From: Pantoea sp. 1.19 | GTDB taxonomy: Bacteria; Pseudomonadota; Gammaproteobacteria; Enterobacterales; Enterobacteriaceae | Length of the DNA stretch: 64,000 nt | Direction: 5' to 3' | Assembly (NCBI RefSeq): GCF_001922585.1 | Contig: NZ_MRBS01000002.1 | Span: 124,001 to 188,000, forward strand | Part shown: one piece after another, positions 16,650 through 26,200 of the stretch | Position numbering within the stretch: the stretch's first letter is position 1 | How the letters are laid out: the number at the start of each line of letters is the position of its first letter | Notes under the pieces: model-generated | Seen by the model: only the letters and a program-made list of their open reading frames with translations | Told to the model about the DNA's origin: nothing | The model's database searches: none | Made by a program: the position numbers and the translations under genes

Positions 16650-17939
16650 ATGGAATCCTCCCGTACCGCGGCGCTGGACCATGCGGTTCTGTCCGCTGAC
16701 CGCGGCTGGCGCAAAAGCGACACCCTGTGGATGTTAGGCCTGTATGGCACAGCGATCGGCGCCGGAGTGCTTTTTCTGCCGATTAACGCCGGCATTGGGG
16801 GACTCATTCCCCTGCTGATTATGGCGGTGCTGGCGTTTCCCATGACCTACTATGCCCATCGCGGACTCTGTCGCTTTGTGTTATCCGGTAGTAAGCCGGG
16901 GGCAGACATCACCGAGGTGGTGGAAGAGCATTTTGGCGTCGGCGCCGGTAAGCTGATTACCCTGCTCTACTTCTTTGCCATCTACCCAATTCTGCTGGTC
17001 TACAGCGTGGCCATCACCAATACCGTCGACAGTTTTATTACGCATCAGCTGCACTGGCCATCGCCTCCGCGCGCCCTGCTGGCGCTGCTGCTGATCGGCG
17101 GACTGATGAGTATCGTGCGCTTTGGCGAAGCCATGATTGTCAAAACCATGAGCCTGCTGGTGTTCCCGTTTGTGGTGGTGCTGATGGCGCTGGCGCTGTT
17201 TTTAGTCCCTCACTGGAGCAGTGCCGTTTTTCAGCACCCGCTCACCCCTGCGGCCGACGGGCATGGCCTGCTAATAACCCTGTGGCTGGCGATCCCGGTC
17301 ATGGTCTTCTCCTTTAACCACTCGCCAATCATCTCGGCTTTTGCGGTCGCGAAACGCGAAGAGTACGGTGAGCAGGCTGAGCGAAAATGCTCGCGGATCC
17401 TTGCCTTTAGCCACCTGATGATGGTGCTAACGGTGATGTTTTTTGTCTTCAGCTGCGTGCTAAGCCTGAGTCCGGCGGATCTCGCCGCCGCCAAGGCGCA
17501 GAATATTTCGATTCTGTCCTATCTGGCCAACCACTTCGCGACGCCGCTGCTGGCGTGGCTGGCACCGATCATCGCCATCGTGGCCATTACCAAGTCCTTC
17601 CTTGGTCACTACCTCGGCGCGCGCGAGGGCTTCAATGGCCTGGTTATCAAGTCGCTGCGCAGCCGGGGTAAAACCCTGCCGGCAGCGCGCTTAAACCGGC
17701 TGACCGCCCTGTTTATGCTGCTGAGCAGCTGGCTGGTGGCCACCCTTAACCCCAGTATTCTCGGCATGATTGAAACACTGGGTGGACCGGTGATTGCTAT
17801 CCTGCTGTTTTTAATGCCGATGTATGCAATTCACAAGGTGCCGGCGATGCGCCGCTACCGCGGAGCGCTGAGCAATGCGTTTGTGACGGTCGCCGGCCTG
17901 ATTGCCCTTTCCGGTATCCTGTTCAGCCTGCTGGGCTAA
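16650..17939 (+). CDS. sdaC: Serine transporter SdaC (HAAAP family)
   Basis: Proton-coupled L-serine importer of the inner membrane, 429 residues, the same as E. coli SdaC, with about eleven membrane segments. Family-typical stretches are WMLGLYGTAIGAGVLFLPIN near residue 30, ITEVVEEHFGVGAGK, FSFNHSPIISAFAVAKR and TKSFLGHYLGAREGFNG. GGAGA precedes the ATG at 16650. Unlike E. coli it has no sdaB serine deaminase behind it and sits in a new neighbourhood, next to yohJK. Confidence 0.93.
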   Translation: MESSRTAALDHAVLSADRGWRKSDTLWMLGLYGTAIGAGVLFLPINAGIGGLIPLLIMAVLAFPMTYYAHRGLCRFVLSGSKPGADITEVVEEHFGVGAGKLITLLYFFAIYPILLVYSVAITNTVDSFITHQLHWPSPPRALLALLLIGGLMSIVRFGEAMIVKTMSLLVFPFVVVLMALALFLVPHWSSAVFQHPLTPAADGHGLLITLWLAIPVMVFSFNHSPIISAFAVAKREEYGEQAERKCSRILAFSHLMMVLTVMFFVFSCVLSLSPADLAAAKAQNISILSYLANHFATPLLAWLAPIIAIVAITKSFLGHYLGAREGFNGLVIKSLRSRGKTLPAARLNRLTALFMLLSSWLVATLNPSILGMIETLGGPVIAILLFLMPMYAIHKVPAMRRYRGALSNAFVTVAGLIALSGILFSLLG

Positions 17940-18013
17940 CGCCGCGGCGCCGCGCAAGGACCGGGCGCCGACCTCATTTTTTGCGACATTACGCACAAAT
18001 TGGCGTTATCATT

Positions 18014-18032
18014 CCCGCATCGACAATGCGGG
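18014..18032. promoter_or_regulatory. Inverted repeat over the yohJ start region
   Basis: CCCGCAT and ATGCGGG, perfect 7-base arms with a five-base centre. The right arm overlaps the Shine-Dalgarno GGGAG (18030-18034) of yohJ, and a TATCAT -10-like hexamer sits at 18007-18012. It could be an operator overlapping the promoter or an RNA hairpin covering the ribosome site. Confidence 0.35.
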
Positions 18033-18040
18033 AGTGAGTC

Positions 18041-18427
18041 ATGATCCGTCTGTTAGACCTTCTCTGGCGCTATGGTCGCGCCTTTGGCCTGATTTGGGCC
18101 TGTCTGTTCGCCGGCAACACCGTCGCCGGCTGGTTGCCCATCACCCTGCCGGGCAGCATCCTGGGTATGCTACTGCTGTTTGCGCTCCTGTGTTTACAAC
18201 TGGTGCCGGTGGCATGGGTACGCCCGGGCAGCCTGCTGTTTATCCGCTACATGGTGCTGCTCTTTGTGCCAATCAGCGTCGGCGTCATGGTCCATATGGA
18301 TATGCTGATCGCCCAGTTTGGCCCGATTGTGGTCTCCTGCGTGGTTAGCACGCTGCTGGTGATGATTGTCACCGGCTTCAGTGCTGAATACCTGCGTAAA
18401 CCCGGCAGCGGAGGCCAGGATGAGTGA
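18041..18427 (+). CDS. yohJ: CidA/LrgA family membrane protein YohJ
   Basis: Holin-like inner membrane protein of 128 residues with four membrane segments (LrgA/CidA family, UPF0299). LPGSILGMLLLFALL and RYMVLLFVPISVGVM are the family hallmarks. Proposed to act with YohK in export across the membrane or control of murein hydrolases; plant LrgAB relatives export glycolate. It overlaps yohK by eight bases. Confidence 0.93.
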   Translation: MIRLLDLLWRYGRAFGLIWACLFAGNTVAGWLPITLPGSILGMLLLFALLCLQLVPVAWVRPGSLLFIRYMVLLFVPISVGVMVHMDMLIAQFGPIVVSCVVSTLLVMIVTGFSAEYLRKPGSGGQDE

Positions 18428-19112
18428 TATTTGGTGGTCGCTGCCCTTAACCCTTGGGGTCTTTTTTGCCGCCCGGGCACTGGCGCGGCGGCTGAATAAT
18501 CCGCTGGTTAATCCGCTGCTGATGGCGATGGCGGTGATTATCCCGCTGCTGCTGTTGCTGAATCTGCCCTATGCCCGCTATTTTCAGGGCAGTAAAATCC
18601 TGAACGACTTGCTGCAGCCGGCGGTTGTTGCGCTGGCGCTGCCGCTGTATGAACAGCTGCATCAAATTCGCGCGCGCTGGAAAATGATCATCAGCGTCTG
18701 CACCATCGGCAGCCTGACCGCGATGGTCTCCGGTACGGCCATTGCGCTGTGGCTTGGCGCCACGCCGCAGATTGCTGCCACCCTGCTGCCCAAGTCGGTG
18801 ACCACGCCCATCGCCATGGCGGTTGCCGGCAGCCTGAACGGCATTCCGGCGATCAGCGCCATTTGCGTCCTGTTGGCTGGCGTGCTGGGCGCGGTACTCG
18901 GTCATCTGCTGCTGCGGCTGTGCGGCATCCACAGCACTGCCGCGCGCGGGCTGGCGATGGGGAATGCCTCGCATGCGCTGGGCACCGCCCGCGCCGCCGA
19001 GATCAACTATGAGGAAGGGGCGTTCAGCTCGCTGGCCTTGGTTATCTGCGGCATCATTACCTCACTGCTGGCACCGTTTATATTTCCTTTGCTGCTGTGG
19101 TGGTGGGGATAA
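18420..19112 (+). CDS. yohK: CidB/LrgB family membrane protein YohK
   Basis: Partner of YohJ, 230 residues, about seven membrane segments. LrgB-family motifs include LLPKSVTTPIAMAV, NGIPAISAICVLLAGVLGA and MGNASHALGTARA. The ATG at 18420 lies within the end of yohJ and follows GGCCAGG. Together the genes form a two-cistron operon upstream of cdd, as in E. coli. Confidence 0.94.
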   Translation: MSDIWWSLPLTLGVFFAARALARRLNNPLVNPLLMAMAVIIPLLLLLNLPYARYFQGSKILNDLLQPAVVALALPLYEQLHQIRARWKMIISVCTIGSLTAMVSGTAIALWLGATPQIAATLLPKSVTTPIAMAVAGSLNGIPAISAICVLLAGVLGAVLGHLLLRLCGIHSTAARGLAMGNASHALGTARAAEINYEEGAFSSLALVICGIITSLLAPFIFPLLLWWWG

Positions 19113-19115
19113 ACT

Positions 19116-19131
19116 TGCGATATATCTCGCA
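19116..19131. promoter_or_regulatory. Upstream CRP-like site of cdd
   Basis: TGCGA-N6-TCGCA, one change per half from TGTGA-N6-TCACA and a perfect inverted repeat (TTGCGA/TCGCAA). It starts three bases after the yohK stop. In E. coli cdd two CRP sites about 50 bp apart flank a CytR-binding segment. Confidence 0.45.
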
Positions 19132-19165
19132 ATAATGATTCCAGTCTCACCAATTACATTTTTAA

Positions 19166-19181
19166 TGTGATAAAAGTCTCA
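19166..19181. promoter_or_regulatory. Downstream CRP-like site of cdd
   Basis: TGTGA-N6-TCTCA, one mismatch. Its centre is exactly 50 bp from the upstream site, matching the CRP-CytR-CRP layout of nucleoside genes. No clear -10 could be placed between it and the cdd start. Confidence 0.5.
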
Positions 19182-19265
19182 TAGAGATTGCCCCGCGCCG
19201 TTGGGGCTCCCCTGGCCGCCGCGCGTCGGCTTTGCGCCCGTACCCTGGCTTACTGAGAGGCTGAT

Positions 19266-20198
19266 ATGCATTCACGTTACACCACCGCCCTGGCCACCCT
19301 TCCCGCCTCGCTACAGCAAGCGCTGTATCCCTGGCTCGACGATCCGGCTTTCGCCGGCCGGCTCAGCGCCGATGCGGTGGCCGCGATCACTCAGCAGAGT
19401 GGGCTGGATGAAGATGCGCTGGCGTTAGCACTCCTGCCGCTGGCGGCCGCCTGCGCACGCGCCTCAGTGTCGCATTTCAACGTCGGCGCCATCGCGCGCG
19501 GTGAGCGCGGGGACATTTACTTTGGCGCCAATATGGAGTTCGCCGGCAGCACCATGCAGCAGACGGTACACGCTGAGCAGAGCGCCATCTCGCACGCGTG
19601 GATGCAGGGTGAGACGCGACTGCGCGCCATCACCGTCAATTACACGCCCTGCGGCCACTGTCGTCAGTTTATGAACGAGCTCAACAGCGGTACCGCACTG
19701 ATGATCCACCTGCCGGGGCGGCAGCCGGATACGCTGGCGGCCTACCTGCCGGCGGCCTTCGGCCCGCGCGATCTGGCTATCGATACCCTGCTGCTGGACC
19801 CGCAGGATCAGCAGTTCACCGCGCAGGGAGACGCGCTGACCCGGGCGGCCATTCAGGCCGCGAGCCTGAGTCATGCCCCTTATAGTGGTGCCCACAGCGG
19901 CGTGGCGCTGGAAAGCCAAAGCGGCCGCATTTACAGCGGCCGCTACGCCGAAAACGCCGCTTTTAATCCCTCTCTGCCGCCGCTGCAGGTTGCCCTGAAC
20001 CTGCTGAATCTGGCCGGCGAGTCCTGCGATCAGATTCAGCGCGCGGTACTGGCCGAACGCGATGGCGCTGCGCTGCAGCAGCGCAGCGCCTGTCAGCAAA
20101 CGCTCCGGGCGCTGGGGTGCGATAACCTGCAGCGGGTCACCCTGCCCGCCAGCGGCCACCAGGATCGCGACCAGGCGGCACGCGCTTTTGACTTTTGA
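19266..20198 (+). CDS. cdd: Cytidine deaminase Cdd
   Basis: Zinc enzyme that converts cytidine and deoxycytidine to uridine and deoxyuridine in pyrimidine salvage. 310 residues. The active-site motif VHAEQSA (proton-shuttling Glu, zinc His position) and the zinc motif PCGHC are intact; a second, degenerate copy of the domain follows, as in E. coli. The N-terminus aligns without gaps, but the C-terminus is 16 residues longer (ends ARAFDF). GAGAGG precedes the ATG. Confidence 0.95.
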   Translation: MHSRYTTALATLPASLQQALYPWLDDPAFAGRLSADAVAAITQQSGLDEDALALALLPLAAACARASVSHFNVGAIARGERGDIYFGANMEFAGSTMQQTVHAEQSAISHAWMQGETRLRAITVNYTPCGHCRQFMNELNSGTALMIHLPGRQPDTLAAYLPAAFGPRDLAIDTLLLDPQDQQFTAQGDALTRAAIQAASLSHAPYSGAHSGVALESQSGRIYSGRYAENAAFNPSLPPLQVALNLLNLAGESCDQIQRAVLAERDGAALQQRSACQQTLRALGCDNLQRVTLPASGHQDRDQAARAFDF

Positions 20199-20277
20199 AA
20201 TTAACAAATGCTGTCACTCCGGGCGGTTTTCTCATAGGATCGGAAGCCCCCTGATAAAAATGAAGATGAGTCATTGC

Positions 20278-21975
20278 ATGGAACTGGACTACGAAAGTAA
20301 GCGCCCCCTGTATATCCCCTACGCCGGCCCCATTTTGCTCGAATTCCCGCTGCTGAATAAAGGCAGCGCTTTCAGCCCGGAAGAGCGTAACGATTTTAAT
20401 CTGCACGGACTGCTGCCGGAAACGGTCGAGACCATCGAAGAACAAGCCGAGCGCGCCTGGCGCCAGTTTGAAGATTTCAGCAACGACACGGATAAGCACA
20501 TCTATCTGCGTAATATCCAGGACACCAACGAAACCCTGTTCTATCGCCTGCTGGATAACCACCTTGAGCAGATGATGCCGATCATCTATACCCCGACGGT
20601 GGGGGCGGCCTGTGAACACTTTTCTGAAATCTACCGCCGCGCGCGCGGCCTGTTTATCTCCTATCCGAACCGCGCACACATCGATGATATGCTGCAAAAC
20701 GCCACGAAGCAGAACGTGAAGGTGATTGTGGTCACCGACGGCGAGCGCATCCTTGGTCTCGGTGACCAGGGCATCGGCGGCATGGGGATCCCGATTGGTA
20801 AACTGTCGCTGTACACCGCCTGCGGCGGTATCAGCCCGGCCTACACTCTGCCGGTGGTGCTCGACGTGGGCACCAACAATCAGCAGCGTCTGAACGATCC
20901 GCTGTACATGGGCTGGCGCCACCCGCGTATCACCGGCGAAGAGTACGACGCATTTGTTGACGAGTTTATCCAGGCGGTGAAGCGCCGTTGGCCCAACGTG
21001 CTGCTGCAATTTGAGGATTTCGCGCAGAAAAACGCCATGCCGCTGCTGGAGCGCTACCGCGAAGAAGTGTGCTGCTTTAACGACGACATTCAGGGTACCG
21101 CCGCCGTGACCTTGGGTACCCTGATTGCCGCCAGCCGCGCCGCCGGTAGCCAGCTGCGGGACCAAAAAGTGGTGTTCCTCGGCGCCGGATCGGCCGGCTG
21201 CGGTATCGCCGAGCAGATTATCGCCCAGATGAAATCGGAAGGACTGAGCGATGAAGAAGCCCGCGCGCGCGTCTATATGGTCGACCGCTTTGGTCTGCTG
21301 ACCGACAAGCTGCCGAACCTGCTGAGCTTCCAGAATAAGCTGGTGCAAAAGAGCGAATCCCTGCAGGCGTGGGACGTGCAGAGCGACGGCCTGTCGCTGC
21401 TGGACGTGGTGCGCAACGCCCAGCCGGATATCCTGATTGGCGTGTCAGGCCAGCCGGGGCTCTTCACCGAAGCGATCATTCGCGAAATGCACAAGCACTG
21501 CGCTCGTCCGATCGTGATGCCGCTTTCCAACCCGACCTCGCGGGTTGAAGCCACGCCGCAGGACATCATCGCGTGGACCGACGGCGCGGCGCTGGTTGCC
21601 ACCGGCAGCCCGTTCTCGCCGGTGCAGTGGAAAGGCGAGATCTACCCGATTGCGCAGTGTAACAACTCCTATATTTTCCCGGGTATCGGCCTGGGCGTTG
21701 TGGCGTCGCGCGCGACCCGCGTCACCGACGGTATGCTGATGGCCGCCAGCCGCGCGCTGGCCGACTGCTCTCCGCTGGTCAATGAGGGGCACGGCCCGGT
21801 GCTGCCGGAGATCAAAGATATTCAGGGGGTCTCCAAGCTGATCGCCATGGCCGTGGCAAAAATGGCCCAGCAGCAGGGCGCCGCCGTGGTCACCTCGGAA
21901 GACGTGCTGTCGCGCGCGATTGCCGACAACTTCTGGCTACCGCAGTACCGTACCTATCGCCGTACCTCCATCTGA
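20278..21975 (+). CDS. maeA: NAD-dependent malate dehydrogenase (decarboxylating) MaeA
   Basis: Malic enzyme making pyruvate and CO2 from malate with NAD+. The ATG at 20278 gives 565 residues, the E. coli length, and aligns at [10 protein letters not shown]; ATGs at 20260 and 20266 are alternatives. Recognisable are [17 protein letters not shown], the metal-binding [13 protein letters not shown] and [11 protein letters not shown], and the NAD-binding [13 protein letters not shown]. It lies between cdd and sanA, where E. coli has no such gene, so this is a lineage-specific relocation. Confidence 0.96.
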   Translation: MELDYESKRPLYIPYAGPILLEFPLLNKGSAFSPEERNDFNLHGLLPETVETIEEQAERAWRQFEDFSNDTDKHIYLRNIQDTNETLFYRLLDNHLEQMMPIIYTPTVGAACEHFSEIYRRARGLFISYPNRAHIDDMLQNATKQNVKVIVVTDGERILGLGDQGIGGMGIPIGKLSLYTACGGISPAYTLPVVLDVGTNNQQRLNDPLYMGWRHPRITGEEYDAFVDEFIQAVKRRWPNVLLQFEDFAQKNAMPLLERYREEVCCFNDDIQGTAAVTLGTLIAASRAAGSQLRDQKVVFLGAGSAGCGIAEQIIAQMKSEGLSDEEARARVYMVDRFGLLTDKLPNLLSFQNKLVQKSESLQAWDVQSDGLSLLDVVRNAQPDILIGVSGQPGLFTEAIIREMHKHCARPIVMPLSNPTSRVEATPQDIIAWTDGAALVATGSPFSPVQWKGEIYPIAQCNNSYIFPGIGLGVVASRATRVTDGMLMAASRALADCSPLVNEGHGPVLPEIKDIQGVSKLIAMAVAKMAQQQGAAVVTSEDVLSRAIADNFWLPQYRTYRRTSI

Positions 21976-22009
21976 CCTATCGGCGCAGTCCGCTCTGCGC
22001 CAGGTGTGG

Positions 22010-22042
22010 AAAAAAAACGCAGGCAGCTTCGGCTGCCTTGCG
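22010..22042 (-). terminator. Intrinsic terminator oriented on the reverse strand
   Basis: AGGCAGC-TTCG-GCTGCCT stem, extended by CGC/GCG across a one-base bulge, with eight A residues on its left side. Read on the reverse strand it is a stem plus T8. On the forward strand it lacks a U-tract. It sits between two forward genes (maeA and sanA), so it would stop antisense transcription entering maeA. Confidence 0.6.
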
Positions 22043-22093
22043 TCCCTCTCCCCAGTGCAGTAGCCTTGAACCACCTACTATCCGTCCGGCTGA

Positions 22094-22837
<744 letters not shown>

Positions 22838-22875
22838 GCGCCGTCTCCCCGCGCGTCAGGCGCCTCGCCGGGCGA

Positions 22876-24096
22876 TCAGTGAGCCGCACTGGCTTCGATT
22901 GCGGATGCCGGCACAGACGCGTTACGCGTTGGGATGATCGCCACCAGCAAGATCGACAAGGCCATCGCGCCTCCGGCAACCAGATAGAGCTGCGGGATGG
23001 AGCACGCGGAAACGATCCCGGCCCCCAGCGTCGCTCCCAGGCCGATGGCCGTATTAAACCAGGCCACGTATAGCGCCGAGGCGGGAAACGCATGATCGCC
23101 GGCCAGGCGCAGCACCCACGTCTGGAAGCCGACAAACACCCCGGACACCGCGCCGCCCCATATCAGCACCGCCGCAAAGACGACGCTGCCGGGCAGCGCT
23201 GCCCTGGCCCCGCCTACGCCCATCAGTACGGCCGCCATCAGCAGCACTGATGCAGTAACCGTGCTCTTCAGGTGGCGGTCAATAACCACGCCGGTCAGGA
23301 TATTACCGACCAGGCCGGCGGCACCAAACACCAGCAGCGCCAGAGGAATCTCGCCGGGCGTCAGCGTATGCTGGGTATCTAGCCAGGGCTCAATAAAGGT
23401 GAAGGCGGCAAAGTGCGCAGTGACCGCCAGTAACGTCGCCGCAAAAATTTTCCACAGCGCGGAGGAAGCCAGTACGCGCCTTAGCGCCGCCGTCCCGATC
23501 GCGCTTTGGCTGGCAATCGGCGGAATGAGCGTGCTGATACCGATGAAAGCGACCCCGCTGAACAGGGTCATCAACCAGAATGCCTGTCTCCAGCCAAAGT
23601 GCAGACCGATATAATTTGACAGCGGCACGCCCACTACGCTGGCGGCCGACACGCCCCCGAACACCACCGAGGTGGCCACACCGATATATTTCGCCGGGAC
23701 CAGCGCGACTGCCGTCGCCCCGACCATCGCCCAAAATGCACCATGCGCTAACGCCCCCAGTAAGCGCGCAACCAGCAGCACGCTGTAGGTATTAACCGAG
23801 GCCGCCAGCGCATTAGACGCCAGCAAAATCAGGGTTAAGGTGAGCAGCAGTCGCTTTTTCGCAACGTGCCCCAGCCAGACTGACGCGAGGAGCGCGCTGA
23901 TCGCCCCCAGCCAGGCATAAAACGACACCGTCATGCCGATTGCGGCCCTGGAGACCTGCAGCCCCTCCGCAATCGGAGTCAGCAGCCCTACGGGAATCAG
24001 CTCTGTACTGACAATAGTGAAGGTCGACAGCGCCAGAATGAACAAGGCCAGCCATGATCTCAGCGTCATGCTCTGCGCAGGGGTGTCTGTGTGCAT
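22876..24096 (-). CDS. MFS efflux transporter (DHA1, SotB/AraJ-like)
   Basis: Twelve-segment major facilitator of 406 residues. Motifs include STELIPVGLLTPIAEGLQVS at the first segment, the GHVAKKRLLLTLT loop between segments 2 and 3 and LGALAHGAFWAMVGATAVAL, typical of the SotB/AraJ sugar- and drug-efflux group. Substrate cannot be read from sequence. It is divergent from a LysR-family gene with a LysR-type box between them, which suggests inducible expression. Converges on sanA with 38 bp between stops. Confidence 0.85.
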   Translation of the reverse strand: MHTDTPAQSMTLRSWLALFILALSTFTIVSTELIPVGLLTPIAEGLQVSRAAIGMTVSFYAWLGAISALLASVWLGHVAKKRLLLTLTLILLASNALAASVNTYSVLLVARLLGALAHGAFWAMVGATAVALVPAKYIGVATSVVFGGVSAASVVGVPLSNYIGLHFGWRQAFWLMTLFSGVAFIGISTLIPPIASQSAIGTAALRRVLASSALWKIFAATLLAVTAHFAAFTFIEPWLDTQHTLTPGEIPLALLVFGAAGLVGNILTGVVIDRHLKSTVTASVLLMAAVLMGVGGARAALPGSVVFAAVLIWGGAVSGVFVGFQTWVLRLAGDHAFPASALYVAWFNTAIGLGATLGAGIVSACSIPQLYLVAGGAMALSILLVAIIPTRNASVPASAIEASAAH

Positions 24097-24531
24097 TGTG
24101 TTTTCCTTATTCTGCAGTGATTTTTTGTACCGGTAATGAGCCGCGGCGCGTGCAACAGCACGACAAGCTCCCCGTTGGGCACCGCGGCGCTCCTGAGCGG
24201 GGACTTACATGCGTCCGGGCGTGCTGTATGCCTCTGGACAAGGCCGGGGTTCACCCGACCGGCCTTACCGCAGGTGCCGCGAGGCGGGCTAAGCGCCCTT
24301 TCGCCGCGCACGATCGCTGTGGCATGACGCACGCGGTGCCTGGCACGCCGGGCGCGTTTCTCGACCCGGCGAGTAAAGCCTCCCGCAGCGGCCAGCCATG
24401 TCGGTAACGCACATTGGCAATCGCCCGCTGGCTCGCCCGGAACAGGTAAGTCAGGCGGACAGTGCCCGACGATCACGCGCCGGCAGGTGGCATACTGTAG
24501 CGTCTGTGACCGCTGGCGGAATTGTTATATT
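24097..24531. other. Unexplained GC-rich stretch between MFS gene and LysR box
   Basis: About 435 bp upstream of the MFS gene. Several frames are open but none resembles a known protein or shows a convincing ribosome site. It may be a long 5' leader, a gene remnant, or unrecognised sequence. Confidence 0.4.
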
Positions 24532-24554
24532 GGTAATACGCCTGGGGTATTACC
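24532..24554. promoter_or_regulatory. LysR-type operator (ATAC-N7-GTAT)
   Basis: GGTAATAC-N7-GTATTACC, perfect 8-base arms containing the T-N11-A signature of LysR regulators. It is 83 bp upstream of the LysR start and far (436 bp) from the MFS start, so it most likely serves autoregulation and possibly MFS activation. Confidence 0.65.
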
Positions 24555-24637
24555 CGCGGCAAGCCTGCAGCCCTTCCGCGTTTTTGTTCTGCGCGTATAT
24601 CCGTTTATACTGTCGTTTTGACCCACGGGATCGATCC

Positions 24638-25567
24638 ATGGCGACGGCAGAGACTCTGCTCAGTAATACTCTTCCCAGCGTGAGACAGCTGCAGTGCTTT
24701 CTGGCCGTGGCTCACGAGCTGAACTACCGCCGGGCCGCCGAACGACTCCGGATGACGCAGCCGCCGCTCACGCGGCAGATTCAGGCGCTGGAGGCGGCGC
24801 TGAATCAGGCGTTATTTATCCGGAATACGCATGGGGTCACCCTGACGCCTGCGGGGCGGACGCTGGTGGTCAGCGCCGGGCGCATCCTGCAGGAGCTGCA
24901 CCAGCTGACTCTCACCGCCGCCCCGGCTTCGCCGCGGCTGCGCATCGGCCTGACCTGCACCGTTAATTTTGAGCATATCCCGCCCGTCCAGCAGCAGCTT
25001 CTGCGGCTGGAGGCGGAAGACCACGTAGAAACGCCCTATCTGACCTCTGCCCAGCTGCTGCAGTATCTGGCAAAAAATACGCTGGATCTGGCGCTTGTCG
25101 GCGAACACGGCGCCGGCTATGAAGATATCCTGCAGTACCGTTGGGTAGGCCGCGAACCGCTGCGGATAGCGATGCCGTCGGACCACCCCGCCAGCCTGCA
25201 GCAGCAGGTGGCACTGGAAGAGCTCTGCGATTTACCGCTCTTCTGGTTTGCCAGAAGCGCCAATCCGGTGTTTTATGACAAGTGTGAGCGCTATTTCGAT
25301 CGGCTCGCGATACCGCTGAAGCGCGTTAAGGAGCCGGAAGACTCGCTGGTGATGCTCAGCCATATCGCCAAAGGCAGCGGATTCGCGCTGCTGCCGCAGT
25401 CAAAATGCACGTTTGCGCTGACAGGCTTATGCTATCGCGACCTGACGACGGAGGCGTCACAGCGACTGCATATTGACCTCTATGCGGCGATGCGTATCCA
25501 CGACGCCCGGCAGGCGGTGTTGCACGCTCAAAGCGCCTTATGTACCACCTCCCTCTCTTCCGCCTGA
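24638..25567 (+). CDS. LysR family transcriptional regulator
   Basis: 309 residues. The N-terminal winged helix-turn-helix covers about residues 14-73 (VRQLQCFLAVAHELNYRRAAERLRM... then TQPPLTRQIQALE). The rest is a LysR substrate-binding domain with two lobes and the usual GSGFALLPQS segment near the C-terminus. The ATG at 24638 follows a weak site (GGGATCGATCC). It probably controls the divergent MFS exporter; the effector is unknown. Confidence 0.88.
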   Translation: MATAETLLSNTLPSVRQLQCFLAVAHELNYRRAAERLRMTQPPLTRQIQALEAALNQALFIRNTHGVTLTPAGRTLVVSAGRILQELHQLTLTAAPASPRLRIGLTCTVNFEHIPPVQQQLLRLEAEDHVETPYLTSAQLLQYLAKNTLDLALVGEHGAGYEDILQYRWVGREPLRIAMPSDHPASLQQQVALEELCDLPLFWFARSANPVFYDKCERYFDRLAIPLKRVKEPEDSLVMLSHIAKGSGFALLPQSKCTFALTGLCYRDLTTEASQRLHIDLYAAMRIHDARQAVLHAQSALCTTSLSSA

Positions 25568-26200
25568 GCCACCGGGCTTCCTCTTCCTCATGAGTGGGCC
25601 GTTCGCACAGCGGCGGCCGGATAGCCAAGCCGCCGGCCGATCGCGACAGGTTACCTGTACTTCGGGCCATCGCCCCTGTTCCGCTGTTCTGGCAATGCCT
25701 CCGCCGTGCTGAAGAAGGAGGCGTCATGCCCCTCGAAAGTGCTTGCCGCGTCGGAGGAACGGTACGATGGGTGCGGCGCCACGGGGCAGAGCGCATGTGA
25801 TGACCAGACCGACGACGCGGCCGTGCGGCGGCAGTTGGATCCGCGTGTCGAACGGAAGATGACGTTTATGGATAGCGCCGGGCAGTCACGGCCGCCGACA
25901 GCGTGGGCAGCTGCTGGATCGCTTTCTCACGGGGCGCATCCCGGGCAGCCGCCAGCAGTTTACCGTCGCTGCACAAAAGGGCCGGCGGCGCGGGGATGAC
26001 GCCGGCGCAGCAGGGTATCACCGCGCTGCACCAGCGGCTGACCATCCGGGGAGAACGCCGTGCGGGAGAAGACAACGCTGGCATGCCTGCCTGAGCGCGT
26101 CGGCGGCCTGAGGAACGGCGGCCTGCCGCCGAACGCAATTGATGATTGCGCCCGCTGCCCAGCGGGCACTACCGGAGAACGGCGGGGCTGACCGCGCGGC
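25568..26200. other. Gene-poor region, possible degraded gene on reverse strand
   Basis: About 630 bp between the LysR gene and mglC. Two reverse-strand frames abut as if split by a frameshift: one ends ...SPDGQPLVQRGDTLLRR near 25960-26060, the other continues SDGKLLAAARDAPREKAIQQ to a stop at 25866. I do not recognise a family. A short forward frame at 25724-25800 has a good ribosome site (AAGGAGG) but only 24 codons. E. coli has yeiS, yeiT and yeiA in the matching place. Confidence 0.3.

Noticed and set aside
20137-21348. 403-codon reverse frame
   Set aside because: Mirror frame of maeA and cdd, whose full-length products match known enzymes.
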